A stretch of DNA of 64,000 bases from Candidatus Poribacteria bacterium (GCA_022826805.1 JAJDUH010000024.1:124001-188000), one strand, 5' to 3'. Positions 1 to 9,433 are shown, counted from the first letter of the stretch. Notes: generated by a model not told the origin, from the sequence alone. Translations and numbers: made by a program.

Positions 1-1157
1 TTAAAACCGTCAATTTCTCCATTTGTCGACTGGGTGACAAATTTAGGCTCTTCTTGCTCAAGAAGGGAAAGATCCGCGGAAATGACAAGTTCGCCTGTCA
101 CTGTCTCAAGCAGATCGGTCTGATCGGGTATCAGAAAACTGATAAGGTTTCCATTGCTGAGGGTTGTGTCATTCTCCGAGCCAAGAATCGTCTGCCAGAG
201 GATCTGGGAACTTGATGGCGAGGCTGTAAAAAAGAACTCCTCGTCCCCTGACAATCCCTGAATGGTTTGCATTTTGGATGGTTCTTGAAATAGCGAGATG
301 AGTGTTCCTTGTGTGTCATTCTTCAATGTGCCAGACAGTTGTTGGGTTCCCCCTGGTTGCAACAACTCCCAACTGTAGGTTAACGTCTGGAAAGCGTCCA
401 ATTGCGCGCCGACAACAGAGGGTAGAATCGCTTTCAGATAAGGACTCCCTATCTCTACATTCATAAACGCGAACACCTCCCTTTTCCCAAATTTATCCGT
501 AGCAGCACGATAGGCGGTGTTTTCAGTGATTGCATTTTCTTCAGCCTTGTAGGTGTCGACCATCTTCTCGAAACTGCCAGGCGTGATACCGACGAGGAGG
601 AGGGTTTCATTGATACTGCCGTAGGTGAGCTGCAATGTGTTTAACTGTGCAGTGTGATATGTGATGCCTTGATGGTCACCTTCTTCGGGTTGTACGGGGT
701 TCCCCGCCATGCCGCTAAGGGTTCCGATGAGTTGGAACAGAATTTGTTCTGCTTGTTGGCGTGTGCCTCTGTTTTCAATGACGATACCCACCATCAGTCC
801 TTGGACACCGGGCGAAACCGTCACTGCGATTTGACTTCCCAAAAAGGTTTTGATGAGACCTTGAATGTCTGTCCCTGTAAACATCGGCAGCATCTGCATG
901 AATTGATTCATCGGCTGCCATTGTGGGGCGGCAGAGATGATACCCGCTGCCTCCTTCCAGTTTTCTGAACTCTCGATTGCCTCACGACATTCTTTTAAAT
1001 TTTGGAGTTTGAGATAGACGAGACTATCTCCTGGAATGACACTTTCTATTGTTCGGGCCTGTGCTGTTGAGATAAGCAGGACACTGAAGATAACAACGAG
1101 CCACAAGTGCTTTGAAGTTTCAGGGTTACAAACCCCTCCCACAAATTTTTTTATCAT
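1..1157 (-). CDS. Exported DUF3352-like protein, 3' end beyond the left edge (partial)
   Basis: The frame is open from an ATG at 1155-1157 to the first bases of the window with no stop, so at least 385 residues are seen and the C-terminus is missing. A purine-rich AAGGGA stretch lies just upstream of the ATG. Residues about 17-34 form a hydrophobic export signal ending near AQA. The mature part begins with a pattern like VIPGDSLVYLKLQN, which resembles the start of DUF3352-type periplasmic proteins; this assignment is by eye and tentative. It is the last visible gene of a minus-strand run with two ABC-2 permeases, a selenoprotein and an ECF sigma factor. A repeat element fills the space to the upstream permease gene. 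Confidence 0.7.
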   Translation of the reverse strand, partial: MIKKFVGGVCNPETSKHLWLVVIFSVLLISTAQARTIESVIPGDSLVYLKLQNLKECREAIESSENWKEAAGIISAAPQWQPMNQFMQMLPMFTGTDIQGLIKTFLGSQIAVTVSPGVQGLMVGIVIENRGTRQQAEQILFQLIGTLSGMAGNPVQPEEGDHQGITYHTAQLNTLQLTYGSINETLLLVGITPGSFEKMVDTYKAEENAITENTAYRAATDKFGKREVFAFMNVEIGSPYLKAILPSVVGAQLDAFQTLTYSWELLQPGGTQQLSGTLKNDTQGTLISLFQEPSKMQTIQGLSGDEEFFFTASPSSSQILWQTILGSENDTTLSNGNLISFLIPDQTDLLETVTGELVISADLSLLEQEEPKFVTQSTNGEIDGF

Positions 1158-1173
1158 ATTTTTTCCCTTTTTT

Positions 1174-1256
1174 ATTGGTTGTCGGTTATCAGTTAAAGAG
1201 CAGTTTGTGGCGGAAAAAACGTTTGTAACCGCCACAAGCATTAACTAACAACCATT
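1174..1256. repeat. Palindromic intergenic element (TTGTCGGTTATCAG family)
   Basis: One arm reads GGTTGTCGGTTATCAGTTAA and the other TTAACTAACAACC. The centre forms a 9-bp hairpin, TTGTGGCGG/CCGCCACAA. The element touches the stop codon of the upstream permease gene. It belongs to the dispersed family described in the findings. Confidence 0.7.
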
Positions 1257-2814
1257 ATACCTCTGCGCGGATGAAGACGAAGAACGCTCCAAAAATAAAC
1301 ACACCGAGCAATCCAACGAGTAACAGGATATCCATTATCGCCGCGTTGAACGTATCGCTGAAAGTGATTTTATCCTCAAAAGTAGGAAGCGCTTGGGGTA
1401 AAATCGGCTTTTTGGACATTCCCTCCGGGATTCCAATAATATGAAGGCTCTCTGTATCGGCACGATCTGTTTCGATGACGAAATTTCGGAATTCTCTGAT
1501 ATGAAGGTGTACACCTTCAAGGAATTGCAAGTGCCGTTTCAACCCGGTGCCGGTCATCGATTCGAGGGCGTATTGGACGATTGCTGCCGGGGAAAACCGT
1601 GTCACCATCCGTGCGCGCTGGACTTGTGCGAGTTGTGCCTGTAGATGCTCTCGGTTCAGCCGCTCCCGAATTTCGACATCTTTGTTGACGAACTCAGCCT
1701 TGATACGCAATTCTTCCTCATCTGCCTCTTGGGACTCCAACGTTGCCATTGCCAACATGAGTTCTTCCTCTTTCTCCTTTGCCAATTTTTCCGCCTCTTT
1801 AGGCGAAGTTTTCATAAGATCCATAAATTGATTGAGGAGATCTCCTGTTTGTGACTTCGCTGCTTGTTTGGCGGTTATTTGCTGAGCAAAATCATCTTGA
1901 ATCTGCTCAAGTGCGCTCCTTTTTGCGGTTTTCCATTGGTGAGCGGTTTGGACAGGAGACATCCATTTTGTGGCAAGTGTGCCGAGGGTAGAAGGCATAA
2001 AGACGACGAGTGCCACCCAGATGATCAATAGCACGACGAGACTCACACGGGTATCTCGCGTGGCGGCAGAAACCATCAACCCTACTGCGATAAAGATACT
2101 TGCATAGCCTGAGGCAATCAGCAGGATCATTCCTAAACGTCCCCAGTCTGCCGCTCCGAGCTGCGTCCAACTGTCTGTAGAAATTACCGTCAAATTCAAC
2201 AGTACTGCGAAGTAGAACGGAATAAGAACAGCTATCAGGGTGCCTAAGAACTTTCCGATTAACAACGCGGGGCGCGAAATCGAGTTCGCGAGACACAACC
2301 GAAGCGTTCCACGTTCTCTTTCTCCAGAGAGTGCGTCAAACGTAAACAAGAGCGGAATGAAAGAGAGCAGATAGGTAATGATAAATACATAGTCTATCTT
2401 TGTGGCTTGGGGACGCAGGTCCCGCGCATTCGGGTTGGCGGTGGGATAGTGCAGCCACCAGATACTTTTAACTTGTGTGCCGAATCCCGCGGTTCTACTC
2501 CAAGATCCCCAATTTTGTGTTCCGCGATCCGGTAGAAAGTCATCTCCACCGTCTGCAATAAAAGTCAGTGGGGATGGCTGTTTGTAAAGTTTACCGGGCC
2601 CCTTTCTCAGCAGTTCATAGAGTTCCGTCCGCGACTGCAATTTGTCGCGGTCACTGGCGACGTTCTCGGAATAGTTCCGGATTTCGTCTGGATGGCTCTG
2701 AAGATGCACCACGGCGTTGGTTACCATGAGTGCAGCCATGATGATGACAGTCAAGGCAAAGCGGAGACTGTTGAGATGGTCAAAGAACTCCCTTTGAATA
2801 ATATGTCCGATCAT
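1255..2814 (-). CDS. ABC-2 type transporter permease, second of a tandem pair
   Basis: A 519-residue membrane protein with an N-terminal transmembrane segment at about 18-36, a long extracytoplasmic part, then a cluster of hydrophobic segments from about residue 145 (FIITYLLSFIPLLFTFDALS) to 285, a long soluble acidic and coiled-coil-like section (about 290-400, rich in KEKEEELM-type runs), and a last membrane segment near the C-terminus. The motif DALSGERERGTLRL is typical of ABC-2 permeases of the NatB/DUF3526 kind, which work with a cytoplasmic ATPase for export or membrane remodelling. No ATPase gene is visible in the operon; it may lie beyond the left edge. The ATG has an AAGGAGAAAA ribosome site. 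The neighbouring permease is a paralogue of the same layout. Confidence 0.85.
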   Translation of the reverse strand: MIGHIIQREFFDHLNSLRFALTVIIMAALMVTNAVVHLQSHPDEIRNYSENVASDRDKLQSRTELYELLRKGPGKLYKQPSPLTFIADGGDDFLPDRGTQNWGSWSRTAGFGTQVKSIWWLHYPTANPNARDLRPQATKIDYVFIITYLLSFIPLLFTFDALSGERERGTLRLCLANSISRPALLIGKFLGTLIAVLIPFYFAVLLNLTVISTDSWTQLGAADWGRLGMILLIASGYASIFIAVGLMVSAATRDTRVSLVVLLIIWVALVVFMPSTLGTLATKWMSPVQTAHQWKTAKRSALEQIQDDFAQQITAKQAAKSQTGDLLNQFMDLMKTSPKEAEKLAKEKEEELMLAMATLESQEADEEELRIKAEFVNKDVEIRERLNREHLQAQLAQVQRARMVTRFSPAAIVQYALESMTGTGLKRHLQFLEGVHLHIREFRNFVIETDRADTESLHIIGIPEGMSKKPILPQALPTFEDKITFSDTFNAAIMDILLLVGLLGVFIFGAFFVFIRAEV

Positions 2815-2834
2815 TATGTTTTCTCCTTTTTTCG

Positions 2835-4310
2835 CTACACTTCAACTTTGACAAAGATCAGAAATGTCACCGTAAACAGTACCATGTTTATGAGGAAAAG
2901 GAGTGACACATCTGCCAAGGCGCGTTGTGCGTTTTCTGAGACATTCGTCAGCGCAAAGCGAAACCGGGGCAAGTCCCACCAATCCACAGTGCCTTGGTCA
3001 GAAGCAAACCAGAGTCGGCTTGCAAACGCATCTTTATCGCGCAAATAGTCAATCAGCGTCTGGCGGTACGTCTGTACTGTGTCGATAAAATCTAACATGC
3101 CATTCAGATCGGTGCCTACCCAGGCGGAAGTTGCAAAGGTATAGAGGCTTGCCGGGCTAAATTTCATCAACCGTTCATCCCATGTTGCTTGCCGAATGGT
3201 GGTCCGTGCCCAACGTTGTTCGGCTATCAACCCAATCTTTTCTGCGGCACGAATGTGCGTCGCACCGATGAATGCCTGATAGTTTTGGAAATGTGGGATA
3301 AAAGGTTCTGAACTCTCGTTCACTTTGGTCATGTTAAACCCATATTTTCTGTCGGCAGAAAAAGAGGACCCTGAATAACCGATATTAAACCTCGGAGGCT
3401 CCCCCTCAAGCGGACTGTTGGCTAAGAACCGTTGTTCCTCCCTATCTGCCTCTTCCCAAATCTGATCAATCTGTTGGTTCGCGGATTGTCTTTCTGCGCG
3501 CATGTCGCCCACAGGATTAAGGGTAAACCGACTCCAGTTCGGATAAACAAGTACCAGAACGACCCATAAGAACATGCAGAGCATCAGGGATGTAGCAGTG
3601 CGGCGGGTCATGGTGGAAATCAACAGCCCAATCAGGTAGAAAACGGATAAGTAGACAATTGTGGTGGCGACTATTCCGCCAATTCTGAGAAAATCTGTTG
3701 TCCCCAGTTGAATCGAACTCGCGAGGGAAAGTTGAAGCATCACCATGAGTAGGCTCATTAGCACAGGCAGCAGCAAGCATATCATGGCGGCGATATATTT
3801 CCCAAACAGGATAGCACCCCGTCGTACCGGGTGCGAGATAACCAGGCGCAGGGTGCCGCTTTCCCAATCGCCCGCAATCGCATCATAAGCAAAGAGGAGG
3901 GCGAGTAGACTCAACACGACTTGAAAGATAGACACCAGATCGATCTGTGAAAAAAGATTTAGGTAGGGATTCTCCAGGTTTCGTGCGGAGACACTTGAAA
4001 TCGTCGGGACCGTGCCGTGAGAAATTTCAACGGTCGTTCCGATTCGCTTGTCCAACCCGGCACTAAAGAGGCTTAAGGGATTCGGGGGGCGTTCAACAAA
4101 GAGTTCTAACTGTGAATAGGTTTCCGCCGCTACCGCTTTCTCATGATGAACTTTTTCTTGCTGGCTGTAGCTCGCCACTCGGTTTTTGTGCTCGTCAATC
4201 AGCACGATGGTATTGGCGACGACGAGCAGGAGCGTAATGATGACAGCAGCGGGGAATCGGGCGCTCATCATAAGGGTGAGAATTTCTTGGCGTATCAGGG
4301 TGTATAACAT
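2835..4310 (-). CDS. ABC-2 type transporter permease, first of a tandem pair
   Basis: This 491-residue protein has the same layout as its downstream neighbour: one N-terminal membrane helix (about 18-38), a long extracytoplasmic loop, five or so helices between about 125 and 270 and a terminal helix at about 465-488. The motif DAIAGDWESGTLRLV matches the DALSGERERGTLRL segment of the partner, which supports common descent and a heterodimeric membrane channel. The gap to the partner is only 20 bp. Part of a short dispersed repeat lies upstream, between this gene and the selenoprotein gene. Substrate cannot be told from the sequence. Confidence 0.85.
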   Translation of the reverse strand: MLYTLIRQEILTLMMSARFPAAVIITLLLVVANTIVLIDEHKNRVASYSQQEKVHHEKAVAAETYSQLELFVERPPNPLSLFSAGLDKRIGTTVEISHGTVPTISSVSARNLENPYLNLFSQIDLVSIFQVVLSLLALLFAYDAIAGDWESGTLRLVISHPVRRGAILFGKYIAAMICLLLPVLMSLLMVMLQLSLASSIQLGTTDFLRIGGIVATTIVYLSVFYLIGLLISTMTRRTATSLMLCMFLWVVLVLVYPNWSRFTLNPVGDMRAERQSANQQIDQIWEEADREEQRFLANSPLEGEPPRFNIGYSGSSFSADRKYGFNMTKVNESSEPFIPHFQNYQAFIGATHIRAAEKIGLIAEQRWARTTIRQATWDERLMKFSPASLYTFATSAWVGTDLNGMLDFIDTVQTYRQTLIDYLRDKDAFASRLWFASDQGTVDWWDLPRFRFALTNVSENAQRALADVSLLFLINMVLFTVTFLIFVKVEV

Positions 4311-4326
4311 AATCGGAACCTCGTCA

Positions 4327-4363
4327 TTGGTTATCGGTTTTCAGTTTTCAGTTCGCGGTTAAG
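4327..4363. repeat. Single arm of the dispersed palindromic element
   Basis: The sequence GGTTATCGGTTTTCAGTTTTCAG and the following GCGGTTAAGG match one arm of the intergenic repeat family. No clear opposite arm is seen here, so this looks like a partial copy. Confidence 0.5.
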
Positions 4364-4434
4364 GTGTTTATAATTAAGGATACAATCTTGGAACGAAACA
4401 GTTGCATAATTTCTCAAAGAAGTCTACCGTGAGC

Positions 4435-6102
4435 TTACCGAACAGAGATCCGGGCGCGAAAAGCGTTGATGCTCCCTTTCTCATCGACCCAACCCCCGGT
4501 AGCACGCAGTTGAAAGACCTGCCCCTTGTCAAACTGATAAGTAAGTGTTCCCGTTTCACCGGGTTGGATCCCCCATGCTTGGGCGAGTGCATCCTGAGGG
4601 GACCCTTGTGTGTGGCGTTCGCTACTGCCAGTGAACAGATCGAACGAACCTACGGCGGTTGCTCTACCGACTTGAATGTCAATAGTCAATGTGCCTCCGT
4701 TTTCAAAGGCAGTCGTGTCAATTCGGACGATGGTATAATTTTGAGAATCAGTATCTGTCGTCCGAAAAGTGTCCAATACTTCTGCGGAGGGTTGTATCCG
4801 GTCGAGGACAACTCTCCGACTGTTTGATAACGGCATCGGGGTGTCTTCACCGACTCCAGGGCGTTTTCCTTCTAAAGTTCCTATAAGGAATAACTGATAC
4901 GCCTCTGCCTTATTACGCGAGGGAAGCTCGTTAACAGGTTGCCTGCCCATAAGTTCAAGTTCTGGTGAGATAATCAAACAATCTACAGGTGAAAGTCGCT
5001 TCCACCCCTGAATGATTATTCGAGTCAGCGGCGACATTTCGTCAAGTGCTTTTGCATCCCGTAAGCGTTCCATATCGGTATTGAGCACCCATGTGTTGAT
5101 GAAATTGTCGTTCAAGAGTTCAATATTTCGGTTATCAGAGAGAGCAACTGCTCTCAAGCCTTTGCCACTCCCTCAGCATGCTTCGTCAGTCAGTGGGCCG
5201 TCTGTTGAGACAATGTGAATCGGTTTCTGTTCTGTCTGTGCGATCTCTAAGGCTTCGTCTACCGATACCCAGTTGATTTGCTGTGATTTGTAAAAGCGTC
5301 TTATTAAGGTACGTTCGGCTTCTGCTAAGGATATTGCTTCAAAAAACTGGGTATCTTGAATTATATCTTCTGTACCGGCGCGCAGCTCGATTTGCGGGCA
5401 AAAGCCTGCATCCGTGATGGTGGTCCCGTCGTCCCGATGTCGGTTGACATCGAAGTTGAGTGTGCCGTGAGGAACGGACATTTGAAAGAAAACGACTGTC
5501 TCGTCTGGACGGTTGATGACGAGATGCCCGGCAAACTGTGAGGGTGTAAACCAGCCGTCCTCTAACCTGAACTCTGCGTGAACGCGAAACACAATGTGGG
5601 CTATTTCGGCATTGTAAGCACGGAGGCACGCCCATGCCCCACGGGAATCCCCCCAATTGATGTGCATACCCAAGTTTGGACGCGGGTGAAGTTGTTTTAG
5701 CAAAGTCAACAGCCCGTCTTGTTCAATTTGCCAGACTTCGCCAACGGAGACACCAGTTCCGCGTGATGTCGGATTTTCGTGGAGGAGGTGCTGCAATCTT
5801 TGGAGGAACGTTTTTCCGCTCCCCTTTCGTAATCCTGCTTCCGTCGGCAGAAACGCCCGAAAGACCGAAGTCAGATACTGCTTTTCGGGTTCAGCGACTC
5901 GTAGGTTTGCCAATGTATTCCACTCTACATGAAAGTTGCTTTGGGTATACGCAATTGGTGCCATGAAGCCTTTGACCAACACTTGGGAATGGTTTCCAAG
6001 TGTGAGAACAACACTGTTGGGGGTAGGTGTCTCGTCTGCGGACCCCCAGTATGGAAAAAATAGGACAGAAATCAGAAGGGTTCCGATGCTGAATGTTTTC
6101 AT
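4435..6102 (-). CDS. Probable selenoprotein: thioredoxin-like domain with Cys-Sec motif and C-terminal beta domain
   Basis: Two consecutive minus-strand open frames (5173-6102 and 4435-5172) lie in the same frame and are separated only by one TGA at 5173-5175. Read through with Sec at residue 310, they give one 555-residue protein with a signal peptide (1-22). The junction is DEAC-U-GSGKGLR, followed by ALSDNRNIELLNDNFINTW, which has the look of a thioredoxin-like fold (redox Cys-Sec, then the helix and the strand with NDNF). A 6-bp hairpin begins 17 nt after the TGA. The downstream frame has no ATG near its beginning, only a TTG. Residues about 440-555 form a beta-rich domain also found in the adjacent sigma factor. 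A redox role outside the cytoplasm is inferred; the substrate is unknown. Confidence 0.78.
5140..5155 (-). promoter_or_regulatory. SECIS-like hairpin downstream of the in-frame UGA
   Basis: On the minus strand the bases after TGA continue to a perfect 6-bp stem, GAGAGC/GCTCTC, with loop AGTT (a GU in the loop). The loop begins 23 nt after the UGA. Bacterial SECIS elements lie within the coding region directly after UGA, and usually have a G in the first two loop positions at about this distance; this fits. Confidence 0.7.
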
Positions 6103-6159
6103 TTTAAAAAATCTCCGTACAAAAATTGAAAGTATGAATTGAAGGGTGTCTGTTGGAGG

Positions 6160-7491
6160 TTACCGAATGGAAATTTGTGCGTAAAACGCGTTGGTGCTTC
6201 CTTTTTCACTGCGGTAATCGCTTGCAGCCCCCAGTTGAAAAGTTTGACCTCGGTCAAATTGATAGGTGATTGTCCCTATGCCACCGGGTGGAATTCCCCA
6301 TTGGTATGCGAGTGCTGCGTCTGTCCTTCGTATACCTCCCGTTGGAAGTTCACTGTCACCATCAAATAGGTCGAATGAACCGGCTGCTTCGCCGCTGCCA
6401 ACTCGAATATCAATCGTTAGCGTCCCGCCGTCTTCAAACGCTGTGGCATCAATTTGGACAACGGTATACTCCAAATGCCCGCTTTCCGGCATCCGAAAAA
6501 AGTCCAATACCTCTATCTGTGTCTGTTGTGTTTCTTCTGTTGAAACTTCCATGTCCTTCGCTTCGAGCGCTGCGATTTGGTGGGTATCTGCCTGTGGACT
6601 GGATCCGCTATTTTTCCCCGGTGTATTTGTACTACCGAGTTGGGTTTTCACAGTCGGTTTAACCTGCCTTATCGGGGTTAGAGGGACCTCTACGATATCG
6701 ATCTTCATCTCCGAAGTCGCTTCCAGACTATAGGGTTGCTGCTGGAAATGGGCTATATATTCATTGCCTATTCCGAGGATCAACACAGCCACGATAGCGG
6801 TTGACGCAGCCGCCCAGGGAACCAAGGGTTTATTCCCTTTAGGTGGCACAGGTTTGATGCTGCCGCCTTTGTCTTTTACGGCTTGTATGATGTTCTCTGC
6901 CAAATTTGGAGAAATTTGGAAGTTCCCGAGTGCCTCTTGAATCAAGGGTTCTTCCTTCTTCAGACGTTGACGTGCGCGGCTCAGCCGACTCTTAATCGTA
7001 TTTACCGATACCCCCAAAAACTTGCTAATTTCTTCATACGTCATCTCTCCAAAGTAATATAGCGTTATGATAGTGCGGTCGCTCTCTTGTAGGTTGGTAA
7101 GCAACTTTTTGACGACTTCTCGTTGTGCCTCAGTTGTCGTTTTTGCTTGCTCGTCTGCCACATGTTCGGAATAGGTGTCTTTTCCTTTTTTCATTAGATC
7201 GATGTCCTCCACGAGTTGAGCGTGCAGCCGTTTTTTACGGACCCACGCAATGCAGCGACGTGTCGCAATCACATACAACCACCCCGGAAACCGATCTGGT
7301 TCTTTCAGAGTTGTCAAATTCTGATGCACTTTCAGAAAGGTTTCTTGCGTAATATCTTCGGCAATATGGAAGTCTCCAATTTTGCGCCACACCAGGGCAT
7401 GAACGTGTTTCTGATATTTTTTCACGAGCGTGGTGAAAGCGATTTCATCGCCCTGAAGTGTGCGGTGAATTAATTCAGCATCATTTTTCAT
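6160..7491 (-). CDS. ECF-type sigma factor with transmembrane helix and exported C-terminal domain
   Basis: A 443-residue protein with sigma70 region 2 at about 10-90 (DITQETFLKVHQNL, then FPGWLYVIATRRCIAWVRKKR) and region 4 at about 125-180 (MTYEEISKFLGVSVNTIKSRL helix-turn-helix). Unlike ordinary ECF factors of about 180 residues it continues through a linker to a transmembrane helix at about 225-248 and then a further 190 residues, which would be outside the cytoplasm. The last 110 residues (GGTLTIDI, GSFDLF, ITYQFDRGQ, SEKGSTNAF) match the C-terminal domain of the downstream selenoprotein. No separate anti-sigma gene is next to it, so the exported part may itself control activity; that is inference. 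The ATG has a strong CGGAGGT site. Confidence 0.92.
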   Translation of the reverse strand: MKNDAELIHRTLQGDEIAFTTLVKKYQKHVHALVWRKIGDFHIAEDITQETFLKVHQNLTTLKEPDRFPGWLYVIATRRCIAWVRKKRLHAQLVEDIDLMKKGKDTYSEHVADEQAKTTTEAQREVVKKLLTNLQESDRTIITLYYFGEMTYEEISKFLGVSVNTIKSRLSRARQRLKKEEPLIQEALGNFQISPNLAENIIQAVKDKGGSIKPVPPKGNKPLVPWAAASTAIVAVLILGIGNEYIAHFQQQPYSLEATSEMKIDIVEVPLTPIRQVKPTVKTQLGSTNTPGKNSGSSPQADTHQIAALEAKDMEVSTEETQQTQIEVLDFFRMPESGHLEYTVVQIDATAFEDGGTLTIDIRVGSGEAAGSFDLFDGDSELPTGGIRRTDAALAYQWGIPPGGIGTITYQFDRGQTFQLGAASDYRSEKGSTNAFYAQISIR

Positions 7492-7923
7492 GTGATACCT
7501 CCGCGAGGGGATTTTCGTATGAGCGCAGACGTGTCATTTTTGGCTACACGTTCCTTAAACGTTCCTGATGCGCTCTCCAGTAAAAAGGTGGCTTCAGTGC
7601 TTTTCGTCAATTGAGGACGCAAAGGATTGACGTTAATCCCGAATTGCCCAATAATGACGCGCGTTAAGGGAAAATGGTTGCATAATTCTGCAGAAAAAGG
7701 AGGTTTTGGGACAAATTTTCCGAAAAATTCAAGGCTTTTGTCTATCAGATTGCAAAGAATACGCCGATGTAGAGGGGTGAGACGGGAGTTAAGCTAAGCA
7801 CACGTGGAAAAATTTCGGGTTCACCGATCGGGAAACCTTGCCAAACAAGAAAGTGGGTGTTTGCCTTGTTGGTCCTTTAGTTACGCACTCTTTGTCCAGA
7901 GAGGTTGCAAAAATCACCTGTTT
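7492..7923. other. Gene-free interval of about 430 bp upstream of the sigma factor
   Basis: No credible coding frame is present on either strand. It holds the promoter region of the sigma factor operon and the 3' flank of the PD40 gene. I see no strong palindrome or recognisable riboswitch in it. Confidence 0.5.
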
Positions 7924-8919
7924 TTAATTTTCAACTTTCAATTTGCCCCATACCGTGGTTAGCAACTGGGGTTGTGGTGAGACTGGCAAGGCAAACTCCG
8001 GATCGAACCAATCTCCACCGAAGTTATCACCTTGTTGTGTGAGTTTTTCCGAGACATCTCCGTCCAAAAGGATCTTGAAAAGGTGTGTGTCTTCGCGGAC
8101 CTCTTTTTCGTAAATGAGTTCATCCGCCTGTGGTGCCCAGATAGGATTAGAGGTTGCCGCGTCATCTGCATCAACAATCTGCTTGAGTCCGCTGCCATCT
8201 CGGTTCACAACGTAGACAGCCTCGGCATCCGCGGGATCTTGACCTGCTAAGAGATTTATGGCATCCAGGTTTATCCAAGAGAAGGCTATTTTATGGCTAT
8301 TGGGTGCCCAGGCGGGACTAAACATCAATCTTTTCCCCGGAAGAAGTGCCTCTTGGGCGTTGGTCTGTAGGTTGATAATCTGAATTTTGGCGTTCTCGAC
8401 TTGAAGTACTCCTTCAGCAAGAAACACAAACTTTTCGTCGGCAACAAAGGCTATCTCAGAACCGTTTGGGGACCACACGGGCCACAAACCGCTCGCAAGT
8501 TCCTTCTCGTTCTTCCCGTCTCTTGAGGCGACATAGATAGCGAGTTTGTCAAATCGGTGATAGGCAAACTGTTTTCCGTCAGGCGACCAAGTTGGGTATT
8601 GTCTACCTACTAATTTTTTGAATACTTTACGCACGTTCGTCCCGTCTGCATTCATAAGATAGAGATCCTTGGTTCCGTGTCGATCGGAAACAAAAAGAAT
8701 TTGTTCACCTGTCGGGGACCAGACGGGATTGTAATCGGAGGCACGATGTTTGGTTAGGTTTACCTGCTCAGACCCATCTGGGTTCATGGTGTAAATTTCA
8801 GAATTGCCATCTCGGTTTGATGAAAATACGATTTTGGCAGTCGTCGGGGCTTTTGCGAAGGTGATAGAGAGGATGTTTAAAGTGAGTAGCGCGCTAAGTG
8901 CGTAAAAAATGTATTTCAT
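7924..8919 (-). CDS. Exported PD40/TolB-like beta-propeller protein with TTVWGKLK tail
   Basis: I place the start at the ATG at 8917-8919, which gives a clean signal peptide (MKYIFYALSALLTL...FAKA); the longer frame to 9015 adds 32 residues with no signal character. The mature part contains repeated blades of the kind IVFSSNRDGNSEIYTMNPDG, NPVWSPTGEQILFVSDRHG and PTWSPDGKQFAYHR, typical of WD40-like PD40 repeats of TolB-type propellers. Such proteins act in the periplasm, often binding peptides or polysaccharides. The C-terminus ends with QPQLLTTVWGKLKVEN, a version of the tail shared by several exported proteins of this window. A second PD40 protein lies at 26299. Confidence 0.88.
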   Translation of the reverse strand: MKYIFYALSALLTLNILSITFAKAPTTAKIVFSSNRDGNSEIYTMNPDGSEQVNLTKHRASDYNPVWSPTGEQILFVSDRHGTKDLYLMNADGTNVRKVFKKLVGRQYPTWSPDGKQFAYHRFDKLAIYVASRDGKNEKELASGLWPVWSPNGSEIAFVADEKFVFLAEGVLQVENAKIQIINLQTNAQEALLPGKRLMFSPAWAPNSHKIAFSWINLDAINLLAGQDPADAEAVYVVNRDGSGLKQIVDADDAATSNPIWAPQADELIYEKEVREDTHLFKILLDGDVSEKLTQQGDNFGGDWFDPEFALPVSPQPQLLTTVWGKLKVEN

Positions 8920-9019
8920 GTTATTTTTTCCATGAAATCTACTTGACGAATAAAGAGCAGTTCTCGATGATATGGTATTGTATATTTCTACACCCTTTGT
9001 CCAAAAGAGTTTCAAAAAA

Positions 9020-9433
9020 CTACGGTGTGCCTAACAGTTCAGCCTTATATTCGTCAACAACCGCCTCCAAGATAGATTCAGGAATATCCTCGAGTTGCGC
9101 TGCTAATTCCTCCTCAACGTTGACCATCAAGCTGTGGTCGAAGGTTTCGCGTTCGGCACAGGGATCAAGATATTCGCCGTGTGCTGCCAGTAAAACCGCC
9201 AAGCGTGCTGGGGTCAAACCTTCAGAAATGCCGTGCAGACCCCATGCCGTGCCTCGGTAGCCTTTCTCATAATCGGCACCGAGGTGTTTCTGTAGAATTA
9301 CTTCTCTTTCGGTGCCTTGGGCACCACTGTTTTCAAGTGCTTCTGCAGCGGCAATCGCCCGCGGGTCCAACTCTACTTGGAACGCTGTCGAGGCATCTGC
9401 CGCTGGGACAGGGTAAATTTTATAGAATTCCAT
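9020..9433 (-). CDS. Conserved-looking hypothetical protein, 137 residues
   Basis: A soluble acidic protein with no signal peptide and no membrane segment. The start has an AAGGGAA site upstream. Noticeable features are the segment DPRAIAAAEALENSG and a helical C-terminal half (EEELAAQLEDIPESILEAVVDEY). I do not recognise the family. It sits between the PD40 gene and the SDR gene on the same strand, but spacing (about 100 bp on either side, with a hairpin repeat upstream) does not argue for a tight operon. Confidence 0.65.
   Translation of the reverse strand: MEFYKIYPVPAADASTAFQVELDPRAIAAAEALENSGAQGTEREVILQKHLGADYEKGYRGTAWGLHGISEGLTPARLAVLLAAHGEYLDPCAERETFDHSLMVNVEEELAAQLEDIPESILEAVVDEYKAELLGTP

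Noticed and set aside
5157..5175. A separate gene starting at TTG 5157 downstream of the selenoprotein UGA
   Set aside because: No ribosome site precedes it, it lacks a signal peptide although its C-terminal domain matches an exported one, and it continues the same frame across a single TGA.
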